This document shows positions 8,212-14,846 of a DNA stretch of 17,424 nucleotides, piece after piece (positions within the stretch are counted from its first letter, which is position 1; every line of letters starts with the position of its first letter). Source of the stretch: an uncultured Bacillaceae bacterium (GTDB lineage: Bacteria > Bacillota > Bacilli > Bacillales > Amphibacillaceae). The DNA lies in contig CALAMD010000131.1 in NCBI GenBank assembly GCA_937925695.1, positions 1-17,424 of the forward strand. The letters are read 5' to 3'. The position numbers and the translations under genes were made by a program. The notes below the pieces were generated by a model, which saw only the letters and a list, made by a program, of their open reading frames with translations, had not been told where the DNA came from and did not search any database.

Positions 8212-8246
8212 AAAAAAGTCACTAGTGGATACACGAAATGACTTTT
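8212..8246 (+). other. Leader hairpin before the zinc-ribbon membrane gene
   Basis: AAAAGTCA (8214-8221) pairs with TGACTTTT (8239-8246). An inner GTG/CAC stem closes a GATA loop. It ends about 20 nt before the start codon and ahead of the AAAGGAG ribosome binding site. It may be a weak attenuator or an mRNA-stabilising stem. No convincing promoter was found upstream in 8081-8211, though TATACT occurs at 8167 and 8180. Confidence 0.4.
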
Positions 8247-8266
8247 GAAAACAAAGGAGTGGTTTT

Positions 8267-9073
8267 ATGTTTTGTCAACATTGTCAGCAAGAAACAGAAG
8301 TAGGCAAATTTTGTACAAACTGTGGTAAAGAGCTTCAAACGAGTGAAAGTGCAGCAACTGTCAATACAGTTGTGGAAGAATCAACTTCCGAAACAACCAA
8401 ACCAGCTAATACAGAAGAAGTTGTTCAACAGCAACCGTCTAATGATTTTGCTGAACAAGTTAAAAAAATCAGTTCAAATTTTGGCGATTTCTTCTTGAAA
8501 CTAGTCAAAAAACCGAGTGACGCTAAAAATGTTTCAGCAAATGATTTCGTGTCTTCATTGGTGATGATGGGTTTATTTTCTATACTGATTGCACTCACTT
8601 TCTACCTTAGCATTAAGTCCAATGAAATCGCGATGTTTTTTGAGGCGTCCTTTGTCAATCACTTTATTTTACCTTTCATTATTTATTTCGCATTATTTGT
8701 CGGTGTGGCTTCTATTACGTTTGTTGCGATTAAATTAACAGGTAAAAATGTTCCTTATCAAGAAATTCTCGCTAAATATGGCGCATATTTGATCCCATTT
8801 AGTTTAGTGTTTGTTTTAAGCCTACTGCTCTCATTTGTTGGTATTATCAGTTTAACGGTTATTACAGGTTTAATTAGCATGTTAGGGGTCTTAGTGATCA
8901 TTCCAACGCTAATTATTACGCAATATTCACTGACAGGTTTTGATCGCATTTATTTATTAATTGCTATCTATTTTGTTTCATTAATCATTTTCGGTCTCAT
9001 CATGCGTACATTCCTAGAATCTATTATCGGCAACATTCTTGGCAATTTAGGTAATTTAGGTAGTTTCTTTTAA
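8267..9073 (+). CDS. Zinc-ribbon membrane protein of unknown role
   Basis: The N-terminus is a short zinc ribbon with four cysteines (C3, C6, C16, C19: FCQHCQQE and FCTNCGKE). A Ser/Thr/Glu-rich linker runs to about residue 60 and a short amphipathic stretch to about 90. About five hydrophobic segments follow (roughly 95-117, 133-157, 172-192, 195-220 and 228-248), as in YIP1-like membrane domains. The tail has a small GNL/GNLG repeat and ends in Phe-Phe. Zinc ribbon plus membrane-bundle proteins are common in Bacillaceae and mostly uncharacterised. AAAGGAG stands 8-9 nt before the ATG. It is transcribed alone, with a terminator on each side. The ribbon would lie in the cytoplasm and could bind a partner rather than nucleic acid; this is inference. 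Confidence 0.85.
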   Translation: MFCQHCQQETEVGKFCTNCGKELQTSESAATVNTVVEESTSETTKPANTEEVVQQQPSNDFAEQVKKISSNFGDFFLKLVKKPSDAKNVSANDFVSSLVMMGLFSILIALTFYLSIKSNEIAMFFEASFVNHFILPFIIYFALFVGVASITFVAIKLTGKNVPYQEILAKYGAYLIPFSLVFVLSLLLSFVGIISLTVITGLISMLGVLVIIPTLIITQYSLTGFDRIYLLIAIYFVSLIIFGLIMRTFLESIIGNILGNLGNLGSFF

Positions 9074-9102
9074 TGGAATCATCTATATATTGATTTAAAT
9101 AA

Positions 9103-9143
9103 AAAAACTCTCTCTAGGGTTTGTTTTCCTAGTGAGAGTTTTT
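9103..9143. terminator. Bidirectional terminator
   Basis: The 16-nt arms 9103-9118 and 9128-9143 pair with one mismatch. There is an A-run on the left and a T-run on the right. It serves the zinc-ribbon membrane gene from the left and the small zinc-ribbon gene from the right. Confidence 0.9.
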
Positions 9144-9146
9144 AAT

Positions 9147-9347
9147 TTAAGAAAAAAATAAATCAAGGACATTTTTAGCTTTAGAACTATCCCGTTTATA
9201 AAATTCCGAATAACCACAATCCTTACAATAAACGACGGTAAATTGATTATGTTGCACATTAAACAACCTTGATGCCCCACTGCCAGTCATGGCTACATTC
9301 TTTTGACCCGCATCCCTACTACCACATTTAACACATCCATTACTCAT
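9147..9347 (-). CDS. Small zinc-ribbon protein (DUF2082-like)
   Basis: This is a 66-aa soluble protein made of one zinc ribbon: a CxxC pair near the N-terminus (CVKCGS) and a second near residue 40 (YCKDCGYSEFY). The GSGASRLFNVQHNQF middle is typical of the family described as nucleic-acid-binding Zn-ribbon proteins (Pfam zinc_ribbon_13/DUF2082, from memory). The start ATG at 9347 has AAAGGAAG 8 nt upstream; the frame extends to 9386 but that start lacks a ribosome binding site. It lies about 80 nt after the YteA-like gene on the same strand and may be co-transcribed. The function is not known; binding of nucleic acid is only a family suggestion. Confidence 0.85.
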   Translation of the reverse strand: MSNGCVKCGSRDAGQKNVAMTGSGASRLFNVQHNQFTVVYCKDCGYSEFYKRDSSKAKNVLDLFFS

Positions 9348-9427
9348 CTTGTTAACTTCCTTTCTCGATAAACTTTTTTTTATCATAACATATGATATTT
9401 AAGATGTGCCATGGTATTTTTGATGAA

Positions 9428-10087
9428 TTATTCTTCTTCATTAGAGACTGCGTTTGATGTAACACCAGAAAAATTCCCCTCTAAATCAGCTGATAAAAAA
9501 CCTTCGAGCTCTTCTACATTTCCGATTTGCTCATCTGCATTTGGATACATGTCACGATAATCATCGCGATCACCAAAAAAATCTGACGGTGTTTCTGATG
9601 TACCATGTTGACTCAACTCTTGCCAAGTATCCTCTGCGTCATAATTCACTTGTTCCTCTTCGGTTAATTCATTAGGATTAATATTAGGGCTGAAAACTTC
9701 CTCTTCAATCGGACGATTGTTTGAAAATGTTTGATTGTCGGCGTGCTCGACACAACGATCTGTCGTCGGTACAGCTAGTAATCGTTCATAGGGAATCGTA
9801 TCACCGCACTTTGTACAAAGGCCATAAGTGCCTTCTTCAATCGCATGTAGCGCTTCATTTATTTTAACAAGTTCGTTTTCCATATGCTCATTTAATGCAA
9901 GATCTTTACCTCTTTCAAATAATTCAGTTCCCATATTTGCTGGATGATTAGCAAAACTTGATAACTCACCAACATTATTTGTCGCTTCATTTAAGAGTCC
10001 ATAATGATCTTGTACCTGTTGGATTAATTCGGATTGTCTCGTTAATAATATATCTTTAAATTGATTCACTTGCTGTTGAGATAACAT
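9428..10087 (-). CDS. yteA: YteA-family DksA/TraR-type zinc-finger protein
   Basis: This is a cytoplasmic protein with the DksA/TraR layout. An N-terminal helical region (to about residue 85) contains the conserved block FANHPANMGTELFERGKD and a second helix ending in IEEGTYGLC. Then comes a zinc-finger module. Its ligands are CTKC (two Cys), then a 17-residue gap and RCVEHA, so the fourth position is His instead of Cys. The last 100 residues are very acidic (Glu/Asp/Asn-rich), with blocks such as ADEQIGNVEELEGF. This length and tail fit the Bacillus YteA group rather than true DksA, and no function is established that I know of. The second in-frame ATG (10087) is preferred: GGGGG stands 7 nt upstream, but almost touches the first ATG (10093). 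Confidence 0.88.
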   Translation of the reverse strand: MLSQQQVNQFKDILLTRQSELIQQVQDHYGLLNEATNNVGELSSFANHPANMGTELFERGKDLALNEHMENELVKINEALHAIEEGTYGLCTKCGDTIPYERLLAVPTTDRCVEHADNQTFSNNRPIEEEVFSPNINPNELTEEEQVNYDAEDTWQELSQHGTSETPSDFFGDRDDYRDMYPNADEQIGNVEELEGFLSADLEGNFSGVTSNAVSNEEE

Positions 10088-10304
10088 GATCATACCCCCT
10101 CGTAGCTTTATTTACCTATTCCCATCATTGACCCAAATGTAGGTCCTTTACATGATTCATTTGTATCTATACTATGTGTAAAATCATTAAGATGATTCTT
10201 TATTTCAAGCTATGAAGCATGTTAATATATGGAATGAAGCCATGTTATTGGCAACGCTTAAATTTCTGAGAAAAACGACTAAATTACATGGAGAGCTGAT
10301 ATAG

Positions 10305-11186
10305 ATGACAAGTAAAAACTATACAATTGGTTTTATTGGTGCTGGTGTGATGGGAAGGGGAATAATTCATAACTTACTCAAGGCAAATTTTCGGGTAAAT
10401 GTATATACACGAACAAAGGAAAAAGCAGAACCACTATTAAAGAATGGGGCTACTTGGAAGGATTCGGTTGCTGAATTAGCCCGATCATCTCAGGTGATTA
10501 TTACAATAGTCGGTTACCCAAGCGATGTCGAAGAAGTGTATTTTGGTGAAAAAGGTATTCTTGAACATGCACGGCCGAACTCATATGTTATTGATATGAC
10601 AACATCTAAACCATCGCTAGCAAAACGAATTTATCGAGTAGCGAAAGAAAAAGATATTTATGCTTTAGATGCACCAGTGTCAGGTGGAGATATTGGGGCA
10701 CGAAATGGAACGTTAGCGATTATGGTTGGTGGTGATAAGGACGTCTTTTTAACAATGAAACCGATCTTTGAAGTCCTTGGCGAGAATATTATGTTACAAG
10801 GTGAGGCTGGTGCTGGCCAATACACGAAGTTAGCCAATCAAATTACGATTGCATCCAATATGATTGGCGTATGTGAAGCAATTATGTTTGCCAAAAAGTC
10901 TGGTTTAGACCCTGAACGCGTTTTACAAAGCATCACAACAGGAGCCGCTGGTAGTTGGTCACTATCTAATTTAGGTCCACGCATGATTAAAAATGATTAT
11001 GAACCCGGATTTTATGTGAAGCATATTATCAAAGACCTTCGCATTGCAATTGAAGCTGCTGAAGAAATTGGTTTGCCAACTCCGGGCCTCGAACTATCCT
11101 TAAAACTATATAAAGAATTAGCTAACATGGGTGAAAGTGATAGTGGAACACAGTCCCTCATCAAATGGTACACTCAACAACAATAA
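10305..11186 (+). CDS. ykwC: NAD(P)-dependent 3-hydroxyacid dehydrogenase family, YkwC-like
   Basis: This is a soluble beta-hydroxyacid dehydrogenase (3-hydroxyisobutyrate / 6-phosphogluconate dehydrogenase superfamily). The Rossmann motif GFIGAGVMG is at 9-17, the substrate-binding block DAPVSGGDIGA at 122-132, and the catalytic lysine K175 with N179 in GQYTKLANQI. The all-helical C-terminal domain has SITTGAAGSWSLSNL and the FYVKHIIKDL block. The whole reads like B. subtilis YkwC, whose substrate I do not know. Length (293 aa) is normal. GGAGAG stands 9 nt before the ATG. The stop codon directly abuts the stop of the convergent gene, leaving no spacer. Confidence 0.94.
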   Translation: MTSKNYTIGFIGAGVMGRGIIHNLLKANFRVNVYTRTKEKAEPLLKNGATWKDSVAELARSSQVIITIVGYPSDVEEVYFGEKGILEHARPNSYVIDMTTSKPSLAKRIYRVAKEKDIYALDAPVSGGDIGARNGTLAIMVGGDKDVFLTMKPIFEVLGENIMLQGEAGAGQYTKLANQITIASNMIGVCEAIMFAKKSGLDPERVLQSITTGAAGSWSLSNLGPRMIKNDYEPGFYVKHIIKDLRIAIEAAEEIGLPTPGLELSLKLYKELANMGESDSGTQSLIKWYTQQQ

Positions 11187-11486
11187 TTACTTTTTTCGTT
11201 TTTGAATTTCCTGTTGTACGACAAAAGCTAAATCATCATTACCAAATAGTTGTAGGACATTGAGAACGAGATCATTTGCAATCTCGTCTGCTTCCTCTTT
11301 GACTACCGTTTGTTGTAGCGCTTCAGTTAAAGCTTTATTATCAGGTTGCTCGGGGTAAGCTTCTCGATATAAAGCTTGCGGATCGAGATCATGATTGATA
11401 CACCACTGAGCGTAAATTAAAATCATCATTTTTTCATCATGTTGATATTCTTCAATTACACGTTGATTGATATCGTTATGATTCAT
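11187..11486 (-). CDS. Conserved hypothetical small protein, 99 aa
   Basis: I do not recognise a named family. The product is small, acidic and helix-rich, without signal peptide or membrane segment. The N-terminal half (NQRVIEEYQHDEKMMILIYA and WCINHDLDPQALYREAYPEQ) looks like a conserved globular core. The C-terminal part (NVLQLFGNDDLAFVVQQEIQ) is amphipathic and ends in a basic KRKK. ATG 11486 has only a weak ribosome binding site (GGTG). It is likely real because it fills the space between YkwC and the cold-shock terminator with good coding character. Its last base touches the last base of the convergent ykwC gene. Confidence 0.75.
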   Translation of the reverse strand: MNHNDINQRVIEEYQHDEKMMILIYAQWCINHDLDPQALYREAYPEQPDNKALTEALQQTVVKEEADEIANDLVLNVLQLFGNDDLAFVVQQEIQKRKK

Positions 11487-11559
11487 GATATTTCACCATC
11501 TTAGCTTGATTTTATTATATTCATTAAGATATCAAACGGCTCGTTTAATAAACAACAAA

Positions 11560-11596
11560 AAAGCTTATCTCACGTTAACATGAGATAAGCTTTATT
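11560..11596 (-). terminator. Terminator of the cold-shock gene
   Basis: A perfect 13-bp stem (11560-11572 with 11581-11593) with an 8-nt loop lies right after the csp stop. Read on the minus strand it is followed by a T-run (TTTTTTG). Confidence 0.9.
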
Positions 11597-11599
11597 TTC

Positions 11600-11797
11600 T
11601 TATCGACCAACTACGTTAGCCGCTTGAGGTCCGCGTGCTCCTTCTACGATTTCAAACTCAACCTCTTGACCTTCTTCAAGAGTTTTGAAACCTTCAGCTT
11701 GAATAGCTGAGAAATGAACGAACACATCGTCTCCGTCTTCACGCTCGATGAAGCCGAAGCCTTTTTCTGCGTTAAACCATTTTACTTTTCCAATCAT
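11600..11797 (-). CDS. Cold-shock protein, CspA/CspB family
   Basis: This is a 65-aa single cold-shock domain, an RNA/ssDNA chaperone that keeps mRNA unfolded. The RNP1 motif KGFGFIE (12-18) and RNP2 motif VFVHFS (25-30) are intact. The GKVKWFNAEKG start and EIVEGARGPQAANV end are typical of Bacillus CspB/CspD. The ATG at 11797 is preceded at 8 nt by AAGGAGG, a near-perfect ribosome binding site; the longer in-frame start at 11860 would add 21 residues unlike any Csp. It is a single-gene unit with promoter, long leader and terminator. Which paralogue (B, C, D or another) cannot be told. Confidence 0.97.
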   Translation of the reverse strand: MIGKVKWFNAEKGFGFIEREDGDDVFVHFSAIQAEGFKTLEEGQEVEFEIVEGARGPQAANVVGR

Positions 11798-11846
11798 TTT
11801 TGTGACCTCCTTATCCAAGATATCGTGCAAAGTAATTGAATCATAA

Positions 11847-11886
11847 ATACTTTTACACATCTTTTGATAAAGAGATCGTAAAGTAT
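11847..11886 (-). other. Leader hairpin in the csp 5' untranslated region
   Basis: ATACTTTAC and GTAAAAGTAT pair as outer arms, with inner AGAT/ATCT pairing, between the promoter and the ribosome binding site. It lies in the roughly 115-nt untranslated leader. Long leaders that refold at low temperature are known for csp genes; whether this one does is inference. Confidence 0.45.
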
Positions 11887-11918
11887 TATTCGAACTTCAA
11901 TTGCCTTTTGCACTTACA

Positions 11919-11947
11919 AGAATACTACCTATAACAGAAAAAAGCAA
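11919..11947 (-). promoter_or_regulatory. Promoter of the cold-shock gene
   Basis: On the minus strand, TTGCTT (11947-11942) and TATTCT (11924-11919) are 17 nt apart. The transcript would start near 11912, giving a leader of about 115 nt. The rest of the gap up to 12147 shows no further clear signal, including no good terminator for the lipoprotein gene. Confidence 0.6.
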
Positions 11948-12147
11948 GCGTTTATTACATTTTTTCCAAATCGTCGTAAAATTATTATTGATTTGTCTTA
12001 AAAGCCGTCATTAATCCCAAAATAAATGGACAAAAACAAGCTTTTTTTCTTAGTATTTCAGATAAAGATATCATTATGCTTTTTCACCATAGACAATTCT
12101 TGACAATGCTGGTAAGGTTAAAATGGATGGTTAGATCGGTAAGCTCA

Positions 12148-12969
12148 TCATTTATTTTCTAATATTTGCATGGCTTCTTCCCACAGTTCTTGGTCACTTA
12201 GATCAATCACACCAATGTCAATGGAATTAACGATCAGCATGCCACTCTCATCTTTTAAATACACTAGGTAATCTTTATTTAGTTCAACTGAGGCAGGGAA
12301 ATGAATTGTCGCTCCCGATTCCAATTGACCTTTATGATTATTCAATACTTCTACTTCAGCAATTTTCATGTATTTATTTTCTGTGGTGAATATAGTTGGG
12401 GTCACTTCAGCAATGATATCTGCGTCTGTGGTCACTTCATGAAGACTGGCATTGTTTAATAAAACCAATTCACGATTCGTTTCAGGATGACTTGACAAGT
12501 TTGGAGAATTGGCAATATCTTCGATTGTTTCGACTAATGAATTTTTATTACCTTGTAAAATGACTTCTTTATTGATTGAGGTATAAGTTGGGTGAGGAAA
12601 AAAACCACCAATAAATTCACTTAAAAATAATATATAGGATTCGCCAATTTCCAATGTTCCATCAGGTTCGTATACATAAATTTCTTTTGCATCCAATTCA
12701 GATTTAAATTCCTCATGAACTTGAACAAAATATTCACTTGTTCCTGCACTAAATGGGGTAACATCGATCACTGTACCATAAACGATATGACTGGCATATT
12801 TGACTAGATCATCAATATTATCCAAATCAACAGTAGACGTTGTCGATTTATTTGGAAAATACGACGTTTCCTCATTTACATCTGTATTAGTTTTACCTGC
12901 TCCCTGTTCACAACTAACGATCACCAACATACATAACACAGATAGCATCAATAAATGAATTTTCTTCAC
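12148..12969 (-). CDS. Lipoprotein of unknown function with two similar domains
   Basis: This protein is exported and lipid-anchored. MKKIHLLMLSVLCMLVIVSC is a signal peptide with lipobox IVSC, so Cys20 would be acylated. After a Thr/Ser/Asn-rich linker come two regions of the same pattern, about 51-118 and 174-250. Each has an acidic start and an A-(S/D)-x-I-x-x-x-V strand, then an aromatic V-x-V strand, a (K/E)-x-x-L-(D/E) turn, an I-x-(V/F) strand, and a final (S/D)-Y-(I/L)-(L/V)-(F/Y)-L strand. This looks like an internal duplication of a small beta domain. The start is GTG, with GAGGAGG 6 nt ahead. It stands alone with its own promoter. I know no function for it. Confidence 0.82.
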   Translation of the reverse strand: MKKIHLLMLSVLCMLVIVSCEQGAGKTNTDVNEETSYFPNKSTTSTVDLDNIDDLVKYASHIVYGTVIDVTPFSAGTSEYFVQVHEEFKSELDAKEIYVYEPDGTLEIGESYILFLSEFIGGFFPHPTYTSINKEVILQGNKNSLVETIEDIANSPNLSSHPETNRELVLLNNASLHEVTTDADIIAEVTPTIFTTENKYMKIAEVEVLNNHKGQLESGATIHFPASVELNKDYLVYLKDESGMLIVNSIDIGVIDLSDQELWEEAMQILENK

Positions 12970-13045
12970 ATCAATCCTCCTCTCTGAGTCATATTTTATT
13001 TTTAAGAATATAGGTCTCTCTTTGAATAGTCATAGTTTTCTTATA

Positions 13046-13073
13046 ATTATCATAACAAAAAAAAGTTTGACAA
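13046..13073 (-). promoter_or_regulatory. Promoter of the lipoprotein gene
   Basis: On the minus strand, TTGTCA (13073-13068) and GATAAT (13051-13046) are 16 nt apart. Each matches the housekeeping consensus at five of six positions. The start site would be near 13039, about 70 nt before the GTG. Confidence 0.6.
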
Positions 13074-13150
13074 CACTTCGTTTTCTTTATCTATTCCTTT
13101 GAAAACTAAACACAAAGAACAAGTTTGCGTCATTTTTCCCTATTTATATG

Positions 13151-13179
13151 TTGGCAAACTAAATAAAACGTGTTATCAT
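13151..13179 (+). promoter_or_regulatory. Promoter of trhO
   Basis: TTGGCA (13151-13156) and TATCAT (13174-13179) are 17 nt apart, each five of six to consensus. Transcription would begin near 13186, giving a leader of about 70 nt that contains repeats and a hairpin. Confidence 0.6.
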
Positions 13180-13216
13180 TACCAATTGCAAGTATATATT
13201 TAAACATCATTACCAA

Positions 13217-13241
13217 CATTTATATCTTGCAAATATAAATG
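13217..13241 (+). other. Leader hairpin before trhO
   Basis: A perfect 9-bp stem (CATTTATAT 13217-13225 with ATATAAATG 13233-13241) with a CTTGCAA loop ends 2 nt before the ribosome binding site AGGTGG (13244-13249). All pairs but the closing ones are A-U, so it could melt with temperature. A regulatory role is inference. Confidence 0.5.
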
Positions 13242-13258
13242 ATAGGTGGTTAAAAGTT

Positions 13259-14239
13259 ATGAGTAAAAAAGAGGCATATCAAGTATTGCTGTATTATCAA
13301 TACGTAGATATTGATGATCCAGAAACATTTGCAGCCGAACATCTTGAATTTTGTAAGGAATTAGAATTAAAGGGGCGAATTATTGTTGCCCATGAGGGGA
13401 TTAATGGTACCGTTTCGGGTACAGTTGAACAAACTGAGAAGTATATGCAAACAATGAATAATGATCCCCGCTTCGCTGACATGGTATTTAAGGTAGATGA
13501 ACATGATGGTCATGCCTTTAAGCGACTAAGTGTCAGAGCAAGAAAAGAGTTGGTGACGCTCCGACTAGAAGAGGATATTAATCCAAAAGAGCTCACTGGT
13601 AAGTATTTGTCTCCACAAGAATTTTACGAAGCGATGCAAGATGAAAATACCGTCATCTTAGATGCACGTAATGATTATGAATATGACGTTGGGCATTTCC
13701 GTGGTGCGATCCGACCTGATATTAAAACTTTTCGTGAACTGCCAAAATGGGTTAAGCGAAACAAACATAAACTAGAAGGTAAAAGAATTTTAACCTACTG
13801 CACAGGTGGCATTCGCTGTGAGAAATTTTCTGGCTGGCTCATCAAAGAAGGTTTTGAAGATGTTGGCCAATTACATGGCGGTATTGTTTCGTATGGTAAA
13901 GACCCTAAAGTAAAAGGTGCCCGCTGGGATGGTCTCTGCTATGTATTTGATGAGAGACTAACTGTGCCAATCAATCAAAAGGAAGAACATAGAGTAGTCG
14001 GTAGAGATTTCTTTGACGGTAAACCGTGTGAGCGTTATGTCAATTGCGCCAATCCTGAGTGTAATCGTCAAATGCTCTGTTCTGAAGAAAACGAACATAA
14101 ATATTTACGTGGTTGTTCTCATGAATGTCGCATTCACCCACGTAATTTATATGTGAAAGAACATAATTTATCAGCGGAAGAAGTACAGCGCCGACTAGAA
14201 ATTATTGCTGAAGAAGAAAAAGAAAAACAAGAAGCATAA
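13259..14239 (+). CDS. trhO: tRNA uridine(34) hydroxylase TrhO (rhodanese-like, YbfQ)
   Basis: This is a cytoplasmic enzyme for oxygen-dependent 5-hydroxylation of U34 in tRNAs, the first step to 5-methoxyuridine or 5-carboxymethoxyuridine wobble bases. The N-terminal acylphosphatase-like domain (to about 100, with AHEGINGTVSG) is followed by a rhodanese domain. That domain has the active-site loop CTGGIRCEK (Cys181 and Cys187) and DARNDYEYDVGHFRGA. A C-terminal Cys-rich segment (C257, C263, C268, C274, C286, C290) is typical of the UPF0176 family. Length (326 aa) and motif order are as in B. subtilis YbfQ. AGGTGG stands 9 nt before the ATG. It is a single gene with its own promoter and terminator. 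The family was long annotated only as rhodanese-related sulfurtransferase. Confidence 0.95.
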   Translation: MSKKEAYQVLLYYQYVDIDDPETFAAEHLEFCKELELKGRIIVAHEGINGTVSGTVEQTEKYMQTMNNDPRFADMVFKVDEHDGHAFKRLSVRARKELVTLRLEEDINPKELTGKYLSPQEFYEAMQDENTVILDARNDYEYDVGHFRGAIRPDIKTFRELPKWVKRNKHKLEGKRILTYCTGGIRCEKFSGWLIKEGFEDVGQLHGGIVSYGKDPKVKGARWDGLCYVFDERLTVPINQKEEHRVVGRDFFDGKPCERYVNCANPECNRQMLCSEENEHKYLRGCSHECRIHPRNLYVKEHNLSAEEVQRRLEIIAEEEKEKQEA

Positions 14240-14258
14240 GATATATTTCGTAGTGAAG

Positions 14259-14298
14259 AGTATGCAAGTCTCATGGGCTTAGCATACTTTTTCTTTTG
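14259..14298 (+). terminator. Terminator of trhO
   Basis: AGTATGC..AAG (14259-14268) pairs with CTTAGCATACT (14278-14288) with one bulged base. TTTTTCTTTT follows. It lies about 20 nt after the stop. Confidence 0.8.
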
Positions 14299-14321
14299 TA
14301 TATTTATGGGAATCCATCCTC

Positions 14322-14350
14322 TATACAAACACTATCACCCATGGTATGAT
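14322..14350 (+). promoter_or_regulatory. Promoter of the DCC-family gene
   Basis: TATACA (14322-14327) and TATGAT (14345-14350) are 17 nt apart, about 35 nt ahead of the start codon. Confidence 0.5.
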
Positions 14351-14383
14351 AATGAAAAGCTTTCGGCATAAAGGCGTGATTTG

Positions 14384-14779
14384 ATGCAGGATCAAATTAT
14401 CTTATTTGATGGCGAATGCCACTTCTGTGATCGTAGTGTCCAGTTCATTCTCAAGCGAGACCGTCATGGTTATTTCAAATTTGCTTCTCTTCAAAGTGAA
14501 TTAGGACAGAAGCTATTAAAAAAACATCAAATTCCTACTGATACGGATAGTTTTGTGTTAGTGACATCGAAACAGGCGTACGTCAAATCAACAGCTGCTT
14601 TGAAAGTTGTACGCCACTTAACTGGCTTATGGAAAATCCTTTATGTATTTATCCTCATTCCCCGGCCACTTCGTAATTTCGTTTACGATGTGATCGCCAA
14701 AAATCGATATCGTTGGTTCGGTAGAAAAGAAAGTTGTGACCTTCCTACTCCTGAGATGAGGAGACGTTTTTTATCATAA
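14384..14779 (+). CDS. DCC-family thiol-disulfide protein (DUF393)
   Basis: This is a 131-aa protein with the family signature DGECHFCD (D9-C12-C15-D16, the DxxCxxCD motif that gives the DCC name) at the end of the first strand. A thioredoxin-like fold follows: FKFASLQSELGQKLL, then the block DSFVLVTSKQAYVKSTAAL and a hydrophobic helix near 85-100. The family is predicted to act in thiol/disulfide exchange, but no substrate is known. It resembles B. subtilis YuxK. ATG 14384 is chosen (AAAGG 9 nt upstream); a TTG one codon earlier is less likely. It has its own promoter and a shared terminator with proS, so it is a monocistronic unit. Confidence 0.9.
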   Translation: MQDQIILFDGECHFCDRSVQFILKRDRHGYFKFASLQSELGQKLLKKHQIPTDTDSFVLVTSKQAYVKSTAALKVVRHLTGLWKILYVFILIPRPLRNFVYDVIAKNRYRWFGRKESCDLPTPEMRRRFLS

Positions 14780-14783
14780 ATAA

Positions 14784-14828
14784 AAAAATGGTTTCAAGCA
14801 GGTATGATACTTGAAACCATTTTTCTTG
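14784..14828. terminator. Bidirectional terminator between the DCC gene and proS
   Basis: A perfect 15-bp stem (14784-14798 with 14810-14824) has an 11-nt loop, an A-run on the left and a T-run on the right. It is well placed to stop both convergent genes. Confidence 0.92.
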
Positions 14829-14846
14829 TATGACTGATAAGGACCT

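Noticed and set aside
10094..10304. Sporulation or general-stress sigma factor promoters before the YteA-like and YkwC-like genes
   Set aside because: GGGAAT and TATACT elements occur, but no partner box lies at proper spacing on either strand.
12000..12147. Terminator after the lipoprotein gene
   Set aside because: A short direct repeat (GACAA twice, near 12093-12107) and AT-rich tracts occur, but no stem with a T-run could be found.
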